Origin: Polaromonas sp.
GTDB lineage: Bacteria > Pseudomonadota > Gammaproteobacteria > Burkholderiales > Burkholderiaceae_C
NCBI GenBank assembly: GCA_014376885.1
Contig: JACMQR010000239.1
Coordinates: 1 to 8,404 of the forward strand
Direction: 5' to 3'
Length of the DNA: 8,404 nucleotides
Shown piece after piece: positions 1 through 6,804 of the stretch; position 1 is the first letter of the stretch; every line of letters begins with the position of its first letter. A model generated the notes under the pieces. It worked only from the letters and a program-made list of their open reading frames with translations, ran no database searches and had not been told where the DNA came from. The position numbers were made by a program, and so were the translations under genes.

Positions 1-58
1 CCAGGGAGCGACCGACCACGCCGTCGCCGCGAATACAGACGTCAAAAATTTTAGCCAT
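1..58 (-). CDS. FAD-dependent monooxygenase, UbiH/VisC type (N-terminal fragment)
   Basis: Only the first 19 codons lie in the window; the gene runs off the left edge. The peptide reads MAKIFDVCIRGDGVVGRSL. A short beta strand (FDVCIRG) leads into GDGVVG, which fits the GxGxxG dinucleotide-binding turn that opens the Rossmann fold of UbiH/UbiF/VisC-type flavin hydroxylases. Members of this family hydroxylate aromatic rings, for example in ubiquinone synthesis, using FAD and NAD(P)H. The start ATG (minus strand, 58-56) has no clear Shine-Dalgarno sequence. The gene diverges from the MOSC gene, leaving about 115 bases for both promoters. Family assignment rests on one motif and on resemblance to remembered Burkholderiales sequences; another FAD-binding oxidoreductase is possible. 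Confidence 0.6.
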   Translation of the reverse strand, partial: MAKIFDVCIRGDGVVGRSL

Positions 59-173
59 GGCGCATTTTAGGAGTGAGTGCAAAATCGCCGCTGCGCAAAG
101 CCGCGACACCGGGCAAGCCGCCTGGATTTACCCGCGCACGGCTCAATCAGGCAAGAACTGGACACCTGTGAAC

Positions 174-1100
174 ATGGTACTGAATCAACATCTGATGAAC
201 ACGGCGCCTGCGCTGGCTGTTGACGTGGCGGGCGACCTGGCCGCCGTGGTGTCGCAGCTGACCGTCTACCCGGTCAAATCCTGCGCCGGTGTTCAGGTCA
301 AGCAAGCCCTATTGACGGAAACCGGGCTGCAGTGGGACCGCGCCTGGATGGTGGTCGATGCCCAAGGTGACTTTTTGACGCAGCGCGAACAGCCGCGCAT
401 GGCGCTTGTCCAGCCGCAGCTCAGGCATTTCGAGATGATTTTGCGGGCGCCCGGGATGCTGGCGCTGCATGTGGCGCTCGACCAGGCCGAAGCGCCGGCG
501 CGGGTGCAGCTCTGGAACGAAGACATCGCCGCCTACGACCTGGGAGCCATCGCCGCCCAGTGGTTCACCGATTTTCTGGGCACGCCGGCGCGGCTGGTGC
601 GCTTTGACCCGGCGCACCGGCGCATCAGCAGCCTGGCCTGGACCGGCGGCATCGAGGCGCTGAACCAGTTCAATGACGGCTTCCCGGTGCTGGTCATCAG
701 CCAGGCGTCGCTGGACCAGTTCAACGAAAAGCTGCTGGCCCAAGGTGTTCCTGCCGTCGGCATGGCGCGTTTTCGGCCCAACATCGTGCTGGGCAGCCCG
801 GCCAACGGACCGGCGCTGATGGCGCATGACGAAGACCGGCTTGATCAGGTCCAGATCGCCACGGCGCAGGGCGTGGTGCGGCTGCGGCCGGTCAAGCCGT
901 GCGCGCGCTGCCCGATTCCCAACATCGACCCGGCCACGGCCTTGAGCAGCCCGCAGGTCGGCGACACGCTGCAAGGCTACCGGCAGGATGGGCGCGTCGA
1001 TGGCGCGGTCACGTTCGGCATGAACGCCATCGTGCTGGCTGGCATCGACTGCGTGCTCAAGGTCGGCCAGCCGGTTGGCGCCAGCTACCGGTTTGAGTGA
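174..1100 (+). CDS. MOSC domain-containing protein (YcbX-like, molybdenum cofactor sulfurase C-terminal family)
   Basis: The 308-residue product has the two-part layout of YcbX-type proteins. An N-terminal MOSC_N beta-barrel includes YPVKSC (residues 32-37), followed by the DRAWMVVD and LTQRE stretches. A C-terminal MOSC domain has RFRPNIVL (199-206) and KPCARCPIPNID (241-252). The first cysteine of that last motif (C243) is the conserved MOSC cysteine. MOSC proteins bind or transfer the molybdenum cofactor or its sulfur; E. coli YcbX detoxifies N-hydroxylated bases. Some family members carry a C-terminal 2Fe-2S ferredoxin domain, but this one ends soon after the MOSC domain. The start is uncertain: ATG 174 was chosen, but ATG 195 would put YPVKSC at residues 25-30, closer to homologs as I recall them. 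An upstream ATG at 57 adds 39 residues that look non-coding. None of the candidate starts has a good Shine-Dalgarno. Confidence 0.86.
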   Translation: MVLNQHLMNTAPALAVDVAGDLAAVVSQLTVYPVKSCAGVQVKQALLTETGLQWDRAWMVVDAQGDFLTQREQPRMALVQPQLRHFEMILRAPGMLALHVALDQAEAPARVQLWNEDIAAYDLGAIAAQWFTDFLGTPARLVRFDPAHRRISSLAWTGGIEALNQFNDGFPVLVISQASLDQFNEKLLAQGVPAVGMARFRPNIVLGSPANGPALMAHDEDRLDQVQIATAQGVVRLRPVKPCARCPIPNIDPATALSSPQVGDTLQGYRQDGRVDGAVTFGMNAIVLAGIDCVLKVGQPVGASYRFE

Positions 1101-1122
1101 CCGGGCGGGCATCGAATACACT
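1093..1122 (+). promoter_or_regulatory. Candidate sigma-70 promoter for ychF
   Basis: TTGAGT (1093-1098) lies 18 bases before TACACT (1117-1122). Each matches four of six consensus positions. The -35 element would overlap the MOSC stop codon. A start site near 1129 would leave a leader of about 20 bases carrying the GAAGG Shine-Dalgarno at 1138-1142, six bases before the ychF ATG. The arrangement is plausible, but the boxes are weak and chance matches at this level are common. Confidence 0.35.
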
Positions 1123-1148
1123 GGCTCCCCTGTTTTTGAAGGTTTGTC

Positions 1149-2240
1149 ATGAGTTTGAAGTGCGGCATCGTTGGCTTGCCCAACGTCGGAAAATCCACCC
1201 TGTTCAACGCCCTGACCAAGGCGGGCATTGCAGCGGAAAACTACCCGTTTTGCACCATCGAGCCGAATGTGGGCATCGTCGAGGTGCCCGACGCGCGGCT
1301 GGAGGCGCTGGCGCGCATCGTCAACCCGCAAAAGGTGCAGCGGGCGATTGTCGAGTTCGTCGACATCGCCGGCCTGGTGGCCGGCGCCAGCACCGGCGAA
1401 GGCCTGGGCAACAAGTTTTTGGCGCACATCCGCGAGACCGACGCCATCGTCAACGTGGTGCGCTGCTTCGAGGACGACAACGTGATCCATGTGTCGGGCA
1501 AGGTCGATCCGATCGACGACATCGAAGTGATCCAGACCGAACTCTGCCTGGCCGACCTGGCGGCGGTGGAAAAAGCCCTGCACCGGGTCGGCAAGCTGGC
1601 GCGCTCGGGTGACAAGGAGTCCGGCAAGCTGGTCGCCATCCTGGACCGGTGCCAGGCGGCGCTGAACGACACCAAGCCGGTGCGCACGCTCGATTTCAGC
1701 AAGGACGAGCTGCCGCTGCTGCAGCAGTTTTTCCTGATCACCGCCAAGCCGGCGATGTTTGTCGCCAACGTGGCCGAGGACGGGTTTGAAAACAATCCCT
1801 TCCTGGACCGCCTGAGGGCCTACGCCGCGTCGCAAAACGCGCCGGTGGTGGCCATCAGCGCCAAGATGGAGGCCGAAATGGCCGAGATGAGCGACGAGGA
1901 CCGGCAGATGTTCCTTGAAGAGCTCGGCCAGACCGAGCCGGGCCTGAACCGCCTGATCCGCGGCGCCTACACGCTGCTTGGGCTGCAGACCTACTTCACC
2001 GCCGGCGTCAAGGAGGTGCGCGCCTGGACCATCCATGTCGGCGACACCGGGCCGCAGGCCGCCGGCGTGATCCACACCGATTTTGAAAAGGGCTACATCC
2101 GCGCCCAGACCATCGGCTATGACGACTTCATCGCCTTTCAGGGCGAGCAGGGCGCCAAGGACGCCGGCAAGATGCGCGCCGAGGGCAAGGACTATGTGGT
2201 CAGGGACGGCGACGTGATGAACTTTTTGTTCAGCGCCTGA
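1149..2240 (+). CDS. ychF: Redox-regulated ATPase YchF (Obg-like, OLA1 family)
   Basis: Cytosolic P-loop NTPase that associates with ribosomes and acts in translation and stress responses. At 363 residues it has full family length. The P-loop GLPNVGKST is at residues 9-17, followed by the YchF-typical [12 protein letters not shown] (31-42). The G3 motif VDIAG is at 71-75. NVAE (207-210) replaces the NKxD guanine-specificity motif of true GTPases; this is the YchF/OLA1 hallmark and is known to favour ATP. A helical insertion lies roughly at 130-200, and a TGS domain fills the C-terminus (about 281-363, ending [11 protein letters not shown]). The start is supported by GAAGG six bases upstream and by the conserved [16 protein letters not shown] opening. 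In many proteobacteria ychF follows pth; here its upstream neighbour is the MOSC gene. Nothing is truncated or odd. Confidence 0.98.
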   Translation: MSLKCGIVGLPNVGKSTLFNALTKAGIAAENYPFCTIEPNVGIVEVPDARLEALARIVNPQKVQRAIVEFVDIAGLVAGASTGEGLGNKFLAHIRETDAIVNVVRCFEDDNVIHVSGKVDPIDDIEVIQTELCLADLAAVEKALHRVGKLARSGDKESGKLVAILDRCQAALNDTKPVRTLDFSKDELPLLQQFFLITAKPAMFVANVAEDGFENNPFLDRLRAYAASQNAPVVAISAKMEAEMAEMSDEDRQMFLEELGQTEPGLNRLIRGAYTLLGLQTYFTAGVKEVRAWTIHVGDTGPQAAGVIHTDFEKGYIRAQTIGYDDFIAFQGEQGAKDAGKMRAEGKDYVVRDGDVMNFLFSA

Positions 2241-2300
2241 GGCGCGGGCGAGTTTTGACGCGTTATTGGCATCTTGTGCAACACCGGCGGACCCCGGCAG

Positions 2301-2320
2301 CTATTTATTCAGTAGCATCA
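2301..2320. repeat. Imperfect palindromic intergenic repeat, copy 1
   Basis: An AT-rich island in the 118-base gap between ychF and the S4 gene. The core has arms GCTAnT and AnTAGC around an AT-rich centre (2300-2316) and is followed by ATCA. A second element ending in the same TAGCATCA string lies between purH and hemL (6831-6838). The GCTAT-(AT-rich)-ATAGC form resembles short palindromes I remember as common between genes of Comamonadaceae. That family link is recollection, not a search. It could be a transcript-end hairpin for ychF, but no T-run follows immediately. Confidence 0.35.
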
Positions 2321-2358
2321 GTTGTTTTTAAACCGGACTTACCAGGACCCCTGCTGCC

Positions 2359-3114
2359 ATGACCGAAGCGGTACGACTTGCCAAACGCCTGGCCGAAATG
2401 CTCGCCTGCTCGCGCCGCGAGGCCGAGCAGTACATCGAGGGCGGCTTTGTCACGGTCGATGGCACGGTGGTCGAGGAACCCCAGTTCCGGGTCGCCGGCC
2501 AGCAGGTCGCGCTGTCCCCGCAGGCCAGCTTGCTGGCGCAGACGTCGGTGACGATGCTGCTGCACAAGCCGGCGGGCTGCGAATCGCGCGCCGCAGCCCA
2601 GGCCAGCGGCGACGCCGGCATTCCCACCGCCGCGCAGCTGCTGACGCTGGCGAACCGCTCGCCCGCCGACCGCTCGGGCATCCGGCCGCTGAAAAAGCAC
2701 TTTGCTGCCGCGGAGCTGGCCACGCCGCTGGCCACGGCGGCCAGCGGCCTGGTGGTGTTCACCGACGACTGGCGCGTGCTGCGCAAGCTGCGCGAAGACG
2801 CCCGGCTGCTCGAGCATGAGGTGGTGGTCGAGGTCAGCGGCGCCATCTTGCCCGGCGGGTTGGAGCGCCTGAACCGTATCGACCATGGCTTTACCTACAA
2901 CGGCGTGCTGCTGCCTCCGGCCAAGGTCAGCTGGCAAAGCGAGGCGCGCCTGCGCTTTGCCCTGAAAGGCGAAATGCCCGGGCAGATCGCCCACCTGTGC
3001 GACAGCGTCGGGCTGACAGTGCAGGCCATGAAGCGCCTGCGCGTCGGGCGCGTGCCGCTCAGCCAGCTGCCGTCCGGCCAGTGGCGCTACCTGCTGCCCG
3101 GCGAGCGTTTTTAG
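2359..3114 (+). CDS. S4 RNA-binding protein, RsuA/RluF-like pseudouridine synthase fold, probable catalytic residue loss
   Basis: The 251-residue protein starts with an S4 RNA-binding domain (residues 5-50; SRREAEQYIEGGFVTVDG is the typical core). LLHKPAG (67-73) and a fold resembling the RsuA/RluB/E/F family of rRNA pseudouridine synthases follow. The C-terminus RVGRVPLSQLPSGQWRYL matches the family's closing segment. In active members the catalytic aspartate sits in GRLDxxTxGL just before a GLxxxT strand. Here the aligned stretch is TPLATAASGLVVFT (122-135), so A125 occupies the aspartate position and the preceding arginine is proline. The late QIRRM-like motif is also altered (GQIAHLC, 208-214). 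I infer RNA binding is retained but pseudouridylation is doubtful. AGGA at 2344-2347 is the best ribosome-binding candidate, 11 bases from the ATG. The stop codon overlaps that of the convergent yqaA-like gene. Confidence 0.87.
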   Translation: MTEAVRLAKRLAEMLACSRREAEQYIEGGFVTVDGTVVEEPQFRVAGQQVALSPQASLLAQTSVTMLLHKPAGCESRAAAQASGDAGIPTAAQLLTLANRSPADRSGIRPLKKHFAAAELATPLATAASGLVVFTDDWRVLRKLREDARLLEHEVVVEVSGAILPGGLERLNRIDHGFTYNGVLLPPAKVSWQSEARLRFALKGEMPGQIAHLCDSVGLTVQAMKRLRVGRVPLSQLPSGQWRYLLPGERF

Positions 3115-3593
3115 CGGCCGATGACGCCCGGAAAGGCCCAGATCAGGCTGCCGGTCATCAAAAAATAGCGCGCGAATTTGCCGATGGCCATGTAGGCCAG
3201 GCAGGGCCAGAACGGGAACTTCAGCCAGCCGGCCACCGCGCACAGCGGGTCGCCGACCAGTGGCAGCCAGGCCAGCAGGCAGGCCTTGGGGCCGAGCTTT
3301 TGCAGCCAGCGCACTGCCCGGCCGTGGTGCGACGAATGCGGGTACTTGTCGGCCACCTTGTGGGCGCCGTAGCCCATCCACCAGTCGAGCGCGCCGCCCA
3401 GCGTGTTGCCGGCGGTGGCCACCAAAATGGCGGGCCAGAACATGGCCGGGTTGAGCTTGACCAGGCCAAACACCGCCGGCTCCGAGCCCAGCGGCAGCAA
3501 GGTGGCAGAAATGAACGACACGATAAAAACCGTGCTGAGCCCGAACTCGGGCAGTGCGAGCAGGTCGATCAGGTGTTGTATCCAGGCTTGCAT
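3111..3593 (-). CDS. YqaA family membrane protein (DedA/VTT superfamily)
   Basis: The 160-residue inner-membrane protein matches E. coli YqaA motif by motif. SFISATLLPLGSEP (26-39) corresponds to the SATLLP..SE re-entrant segment. GNTLGGALDWWMG (62-74) corresponds to GNSLGG. LAWLPLVGDPLCAVAGWLKF (107-126) corresponds to SWMPVVGDLLCLLAGW. GKFARYF (138-144) corresponds to GKALRY. Hydrophobic segments lie near 17-36, 50-68, 104-124 and 129-150. DedA-type proteins are membrane transporters or scramblases linked to lipid-carrier recycling and membrane potential; YqaA itself has no settled role. It is slightly longer than E. coli YqaA (about 142 residues), mostly at the N-terminus. The gene converges on the S4 gene with overlapping stop codons and diverges from dusB across 158 bases. 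There is no strong Shine-Dalgarno; a TATACT box lies only ten bases before the ATG. Confidence 0.93.
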   Translation of the reverse strand: MQAWIQHLIDLLALPEFGLSTVFIVSFISATLLPLGSEPAVFGLVKLNPAMFWPAILVATAGNTLGGALDWWMGYGAHKVADKYPHSSHHGRAVRWLQKLGPKACLLAWLPLVGDPLCAVAGWLKFPFWPCLAYMAIGKFARYFLMTGSLIWAFPGVIGR

Positions 3594-3602
3594 AGGCCTG
3601 GA

Positions 3603-3608
3603 AGTATA
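3603..3608 (-). promoter_or_regulatory. Candidate -10 box for the yqaA-like gene
   Basis: On the minus strand TATACT (five of six consensus matches) ends ten bases before the ATG at 3593. Transcription would then start within a few bases of the start codon, giving a leaderless or nearly leaderless mRNA. That would fit the lack of a good Shine-Dalgarno. No recognisable -35 box is present at the right distance, so this is a weak call. Confidence 0.3.
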
Positions 3609-3679
3609 GGCAGTCCGAGCCGCCCGCCCGCCGCGTTTGCCGGGCTGGCCGGGCGCGGCGGATGGACCGGCCGGATTTC

Positions 3680-3729
3680 GGTTGCTGAAAATTTAGGCAG
3701 CTACAATCGTTCCTCCTTTTTCAGCAACC
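3680..3729 (+). promoter_or_regulatory. dusB-fis-purH promoter region: -10 box within a perfect 12-bp inverted repeat
   Basis: GGTTGCTGAAAA (3680-3691) is repeated exactly as its reverse complement TTTTCAGCAACC (3718-3729), with a 26-base spacer. Inside the spacer TACAAT (3702-3707) is a good -10 box, predicting transcription start near 3714 and a 5' leader of about 38 bases before the dusB ATG. A -35 hexamer is not evident at 16-18 bases; the left arm occupies that position. The symmetry suggests binding of a dimeric regulator, or DNA looping or cruciform structure over the core promoter. A hairpin terminator is less likely because the loop is long and holds the -10. Confidence 0.5.
3684..3698 (+). 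promoter_or_regulatory. Candidate Fis-binding site upstream of dusB-fis
   Basis: The 15-mer GCTGAAAATTTAGGC fits the degenerate Fis consensus G-NN-Y-A-WWWWW-T-R-NN-C except at position 4, where a pyrimidine is expected and G is present. It has the required G and C fifteen bases apart and an unbroken AT core. It ends three bases before the TACAAT -10 box and overlaps the left arm of the inverted repeat. In E. coli, Fis represses its own dusB-fis promoter, so a site here would make sense. The Fis motif is loose and binding is inferred only. Confidence 0.35.
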
Positions 3730-3751
3730 CTTTTCAAGTTCCAATTTTATC

Positions 3752-4825
3752 ATGAATATCGGCCCTTACGCCTTGGCGAACAATGTGTTTGCCGCGCCCA
3801 TGGCCGGTGTCACCGACCGGCCGTTTCGCCAGCTTTGCAAAAAGCTCGGCGCCGGCTATGCGGTCAGCGAGATGGTGACCTCGCGCCGCGACCTGTGGGA
3901 CACGCTGAAAACCTCGCGCCGCGCCAACCATGAGGGCGAAGCCGCGCCAATCGCGGTGCAGATCGCCGGCACCGACGCGCAGATGATGGCCGACGCCGCG
4001 GCCTACAACATCGACCGGGGCGCGCAGATCATCGACATCAACATGGGCTGCCCGGCCAAAAAGGTCTGCAACAAGTGGGCCGGCTCGGCGCTGATGCAAA
4101 ACGAAGCCTTGGCGTTGCAAATCGTCGAGGCGGTGGTGGCCGCCTGCCTGCCGCACGGCGTTCCGGTGACGCTGAAGATGCGCACCGGCTGGGCGCCGGG
4201 CCATAAAAACGCCGTCAGCATTGCGCGCGCCGCCGAAAGCGCCGGGGTGCAGATGATTGCCGTGCATGGCCGCACCCGCGAGCAGGGCTACAAGGGCCTG
4301 GCCGAGTACGACACCATTGCCGAGGTGAAGGCCGCGCTGCGCATCCCGCTGGTGGCCAACGGCGATATCGGCAGCCCGGAAAAGGCCCGGGATGTGCTGG
4401 CCTACACCGGCGCCGATGCGCTGATGATCGGCCGCGCCGCCCAGGGCCGGCCGTGGATTTTTCGCGAGCTGACGCATTTCCTGGCGACCGGCAGCCGCCT
4501 GGCGCCGCCGCTGGTGCTGGATGTCAAACGGCTGCTGCTCGACCATCTGCTCGACCACTACCAGCTCTATGGCGAATTCACCGGCGTGCGCACCGCGCGC
4601 AAGCACATCGCCTGGTATGTCAACGCCCTGCCGGGTGGCGACGCATTTCGCAGCCGCCTGAACGCGCTGGAGGATTGCCGGGCGCAGCTGGCGGCGGTGG
4701 GTGAATTTTTTGACGCCCTGGGGGCGCAGGCAGACCGCATTCCGGCGCCTGCCGACGGCTTGCGCGGACCGGCGGACAAGCAGGCCATGAACAACGATAA
4801 AAAAACGGAGCAAGCTGCACCATGA
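3752..4825 (+). CDS. dusB: tRNA dihydrouridine synthase DusB
   Basis: FMN-dependent cytosolic enzyme that reduces uridine to dihydrouridine in the D-loop of tRNAs, using NADPH. The 357-residue product aligns along its length with E. coli DusB. FAAPMAGVTDRPFR (13-26) is the FMN-binding entry of the TIM barrel. INMGCPAKKV (96-105) carries the catalytic cysteine C100. LKMRTGW (141-147), VHGRT (171-175) and ALMIGRAAQGRPWIF (223-237) are further flavin and active-site segments. The C-terminal helical tRNA-binding domain follows. It is about 35 residues longer than the E. coli protein, ending in a polar tail rich in D, K, N and Q. The start matches the conserved MxIGxYxLxN opening, but no Shine-Dalgarno precedes it; the leader is AT-rich and pyrimidine-rich. 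It is first in the operon, and its TGA overlaps the fis ATG. Confidence 0.98.
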   Translation: MNIGPYALANNVFAAPMAGVTDRPFRQLCKKLGAGYAVSEMVTSRRDLWDTLKTSRRANHEGEAAPIAVQIAGTDAQMMADAAAYNIDRGAQIIDINMGCPAKKVCNKWAGSALMQNEALALQIVEAVVAACLPHGVPVTLKMRTGWAPGHKNAVSIARAAESAGVQMIAVHGRTREQGYKGLAEYDTIAEVKAALRIPLVANGDIGSPEKARDVLAYTGADALMIGRAAQGRPWIFRELTHFLATGSRLAPPLVLDVKRLLLDHLLDHYQLYGEFTGVRTARKHIAWYVNALPGGDAFRSRLNALEDCRAQLAAVGEFFDALGAQADRIPAPADGLRGPADKQAMNNDKKTEQAAP

Positions 4826-5058
4826 GCAAGATCAATTTGGAAGAGTGCGTGCGCTCCAGCCTGGAGGGCTATTTCACCGACCTGGGCGGCACCGCGCCCG
4901 ATCGCATGTACGACATGATGGTGCGGGTGGTGGAAAAGCCGCTGCTCGAAGTCGTCATGCACCATGCCGAGCAAAACCAGTCGCGCGCGGCCGAATGGCT
5001 GGGACTGAACCGCAACACCCTGCGCAAAAAACTCGTCGAGCACAAGCTCATCAAATAA
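4822..5058 (+). CDS. fis: Fis family nucleoid-associated DNA-binding protein
   Basis: Small DNA-bending homodimer that controls rRNA, tRNA and many other promoters and site-specific recombination. The 78-residue product covers the core of E. coli Fis (98 residues): dimer helices at about 5-48, with EKPLLEVVM corresponding to EQPLLDMVM, and a C-terminal helix-turn-helix, [20 protein letters not shown] (52-71), nearly matching E. coli [20 protein letters not shown]. About 20 N-terminal residues are missing; in E. coli these form the beta-hairpin that contacts DNA invertases. The ATG overlaps the dusB stop (ATGA), giving translational coupling, with GGAG at 4807-4810. The dusB-fis pair is the classical arrangement. 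Expression presumably follows the dusB promoter, including the candidate Fis site there. Confidence 0.96.
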   Translation: MSKINLEECVRSSLEGYFTDLGGTAPDRMYDMMVRVVEKPLLEVVMHHAEQNQSRAAEWLGLNRNTLRKKLVEHKLIK

Positions 5059-5116
5059 GCCCGGCCCCGTGTCGATGCCCGCCAACCGCTTCCTTAAATT
5101 TCCTTTAGAAGATTCC

Positions 5117-6715
5117 ATGAACGCCTTGATTTCCGTGTCCGACAAAACCGGCATCCTTGACTTTGCCCAGGCGCTGCATGCCCTTGGCGTCACATTGCTG
5201 TCCACTGGCGGAACGGCCAAACTGCTGGCGGATGCCGGCTTGCCTGTGACCGAAGTGGCCGCGCACACCGGTTTTCCGGAAATGCTCGATGGCCGCGTCA
5301 AGACGCTGCACCCGACCATCCACGGCGGCCTGCTGGCCCGGCGCGACCAGCCCGAGCACATGGCCGCGCTGCAAACGCATGGCATTGCCACCATCGACCT
5401 GCTGGTGGTCAACCTCTACCCGTTTGAAGCCACCGTGGCCAAGCCCGGCTGCACGCTGGACGACGCGATCGAGAACATCGACATCGGCGGCCCGGCCATG
5501 GTGCGCTCGGCGGCCAAGAACTGGAAGGATGTCGGCGTGCTGACCGACGCGTCGCAGTATGCCGGCGTGCTGGCCGAACTCAAAGCCGGCGGCAAGCTGC
5601 TTGATGCCACCAAATTCGCCCTGTCGGTGGCTGCGTTCAACCGCATCAGTCAGTACGATGGCGCGATCAGCGACTATTTGTCGTCGGTCGCGTTCGACGC
5701 GGCCAAGCTGTCAGAAACCTATGTGCCCGAGCGCGCGCTGTTCGCCGGCCAGGCCAACAGCCAGTTCACCAAGCTGCAGGACCTGCGCTATGGCGAGAAT
5801 TCGCACCAGCAGGCCGCGCTGTACCGCGACCTGCACCCGGCGCCTGGCTCGCTGGTCACGGCCACGCAGTTGCAGGGCAAGGAGCTGTCCTACAACAACA
5901 TTGCCGACGCCGACGCCGCCTGGGAATGCGTCAAGAGCTTTGGGGAAGCGGCCTGCGTCATCGTCAAGCATGCCAACCCCTGCGGCGTGGCGCTGGGCGC
6001 CGATGCGCTGCAGGCCTACAGCAAGGCCTTCACCACCGACCCGACCTCGGCTTTTGGCGGCATCATCGCCTTTAACTGCACGGTGGACGAGCGTGCCGCG
6101 CTACAAATTTCAAAGCAATTTGTGGAGGTGCTGATGGCGCCCGGCTTCACCCCCGAGGCGCTGGCGGTGTTCAAGACCAAGGTCAATGTGCGGATTTTGC
6201 AGATCGACCTGCCGCCCGGCGGCGCGACCCCCTGGCTTCAGGGCCGCAACCTGATCGACATCAAGCGTGTCGGCTCGGGCCTCTTGATGCAGACCGCCGA
6301 CAACCACCAGCTGGCGCTGGCTGACCTGAAGGTTGTCAGCCAGCGGCAACCCACGCCGGCGCAATTGCAGGATTTGCTGTTTGCCTGGAAGGTCGCCAAA
6401 TTCGTCAAGTCCAACGCCATCGTGTTTTGTGCCGGCGGCATGACCAAGGGGGTTGGCGCCGGCCAGATGGGCCGGCTGGACTCGGCGCCCATCGCCAGCA
6501 TCAAGGCCGGACACGCCGGCCTGTCGCTCAAGGGCACGGCAGTGGCAAGCGATGCGTTCTTCCCGTTTCGCGACGGCCTGGATGTGGTCGTCGATGCCGG
6601 CGCTGCCTGCGTGATCCAGCCCGGCGGATCGATGCGCGACACGGAAGTGATCGATGCGGCCAACGAGCGCGGCGTGGTGATGGTGCTGACCGGTGTGCGA
6701 CATTTCAGGCATTGA
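5117..6715 (+). CDS. purH: Bifunctional AICAR formyltransferase / IMP cyclohydrolase PurH
   Basis: Catalyses the last two steps of de novo purine synthesis: formylation of AICAR with 10-formyl-tetrahydrofolate to FAICAR, then ring closure to IMP. At 532 residues it is the usual length. The N-terminal MGS-like IMP cyclohydrolase domain (about 1-200) contains LISVSDKTG (4-12), STGGTAKLL (29-37) and [16 protein letters not shown] (58-73). The transformylase domain contains [14 protein letters not shown] (223-236), the catalytic Lys-His pair in VKHANPCG (K284, H285), [10 protein letters not shown] (311-320), [12 protein letters not shown] (478-489) and the closing TGVRHFRH. The start ATG was chosen from the conserved [12 protein letters not shown] opening, with AGAAG at 5107-5111. 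In-frame GTG 5069 and ATG 5075 would add 14-16 atypical residues. It sits 58 bases after fis and is probably co-transcribed. A strong terminator follows. Confidence 0.98.
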   Translation: MNALISVSDKTGILDFAQALHALGVTLLSTGGTAKLLADAGLPVTEVAAHTGFPEMLDGRVKTLHPTIHGGLLARRDQPEHMAALQTHGIATIDLLVVNLYPFEATVAKPGCTLDDAIENIDIGGPAMVRSAAKNWKDVGVLTDASQYAGVLAELKAGGKLLDATKFALSVAAFNRISQYDGAISDYLSSVAFDAAKLSETYVPERALFAGQANSQFTKLQDLRYGENSHQQAALYRDLHPAPGSLVTATQLQGKELSYNNIADADAAWECVKSFGEAACVIVKHANPCGVALGADALQAYSKAFTTDPTSAFGGIIAFNCTVDERAALQISKQFVEVLMAPGFTPEALAVFKTKVNVRILQIDLPPGGATPWLQGRNLIDIKRVGSGLLMQTADNHQLALADLKVVSQRQPTPAQLQDLLFAWKVAKFVKSNAIVFCAGGMTKGVGAGQMGRLDSAPIASIKAGHAGLSLKGTAVASDAFFPFRDGLDVVVDAGAACVIQPGGSMRDTEVIDAANERGVVMVLTGVRHFRH

Positions 6716-6747
6716 CGCGGTAGGCCCGCCAGCGGTGGGCCGGCCAT

Positions 6748-6775
6748 AAAAAAAGCGGCCTGGGCCGCTTTTTTT
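6748..6775. terminator. Bidirectional intrinsic terminator between purH and hemL
   Basis: Seven A, then GCGGCC, a TG centre, GGCCGC and seven T form a nearly perfect palindrome (6748-6754, 6755-6760, 6763-6768, 6769-6775). Read either way it gives a GC-rich stem followed by a U-run, so it can end both purH (plus) and hemL (minus) transcripts. A second GC hairpin, GGCCCGCC/GGTGGGCC (6723-6730 with 6734-6741, one G-U pair), lies immediately before it on the purH side and may assist. Confidence 0.92.
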
Positions 6776-6804
6776 ACAGTAAATCAATGCAAGGTGCAGG
6801 TGGA

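Noticed and set aside
55..60. CCATGG, where the ATG of the leftward monooxygenase and a rightward ATG in the MOSC frame overlap, suggesting start-to-start divergent genes
   Set aside because: The 39 residues added to the MOSC protein do not resemble the family and there is no ribosome-binding site. The palindrome gives two ATGs automatically.
69..79. AGGAG followed by GTG, suggesting a small peptide gene upstream of the MOSC gene
   Set aside because: Spacing to the GTG at 77 is too short, and the resulting frame of under 50 codons has no recognisable features.
309..2075. Long open frame on the minus strand opposite the MOSC and ychF genes (588 codons)
   Set aside because: It is antisense to two well-identified genes, its composition is typical of a GC-rich shadow frame (rich in R, H, A, G, D, Q), and no domain is recognisable.
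2305..3381. Minus-strand open frame opposite the S4 gene (358 codons)
   Set aside because: Shadow of the S4 gene and, in another frame, of the yqaA-like gene; no recognisable motifs.
3712..3717. AGGAGG on the minus strand between yqaA and dusB
   Set aside because: No usable start codon with an open frame follows; the nearest TTG is followed directly by a stop. Treated as a chance match.
3734..4813. Minus-strand open frame covering all of dusB (359 codons)
   Set aside because: Mirror frame of a fully conserved dusB; histidine- and arginine-rich low-information sequence.
5069..5116. Longer purH with a GTG start at 5069 (548 residues)
   Set aside because: PurH proteins conserve the opening [16 protein letters not shown] sequence, which starts at 5117; the extra residues look like untranslated leader.
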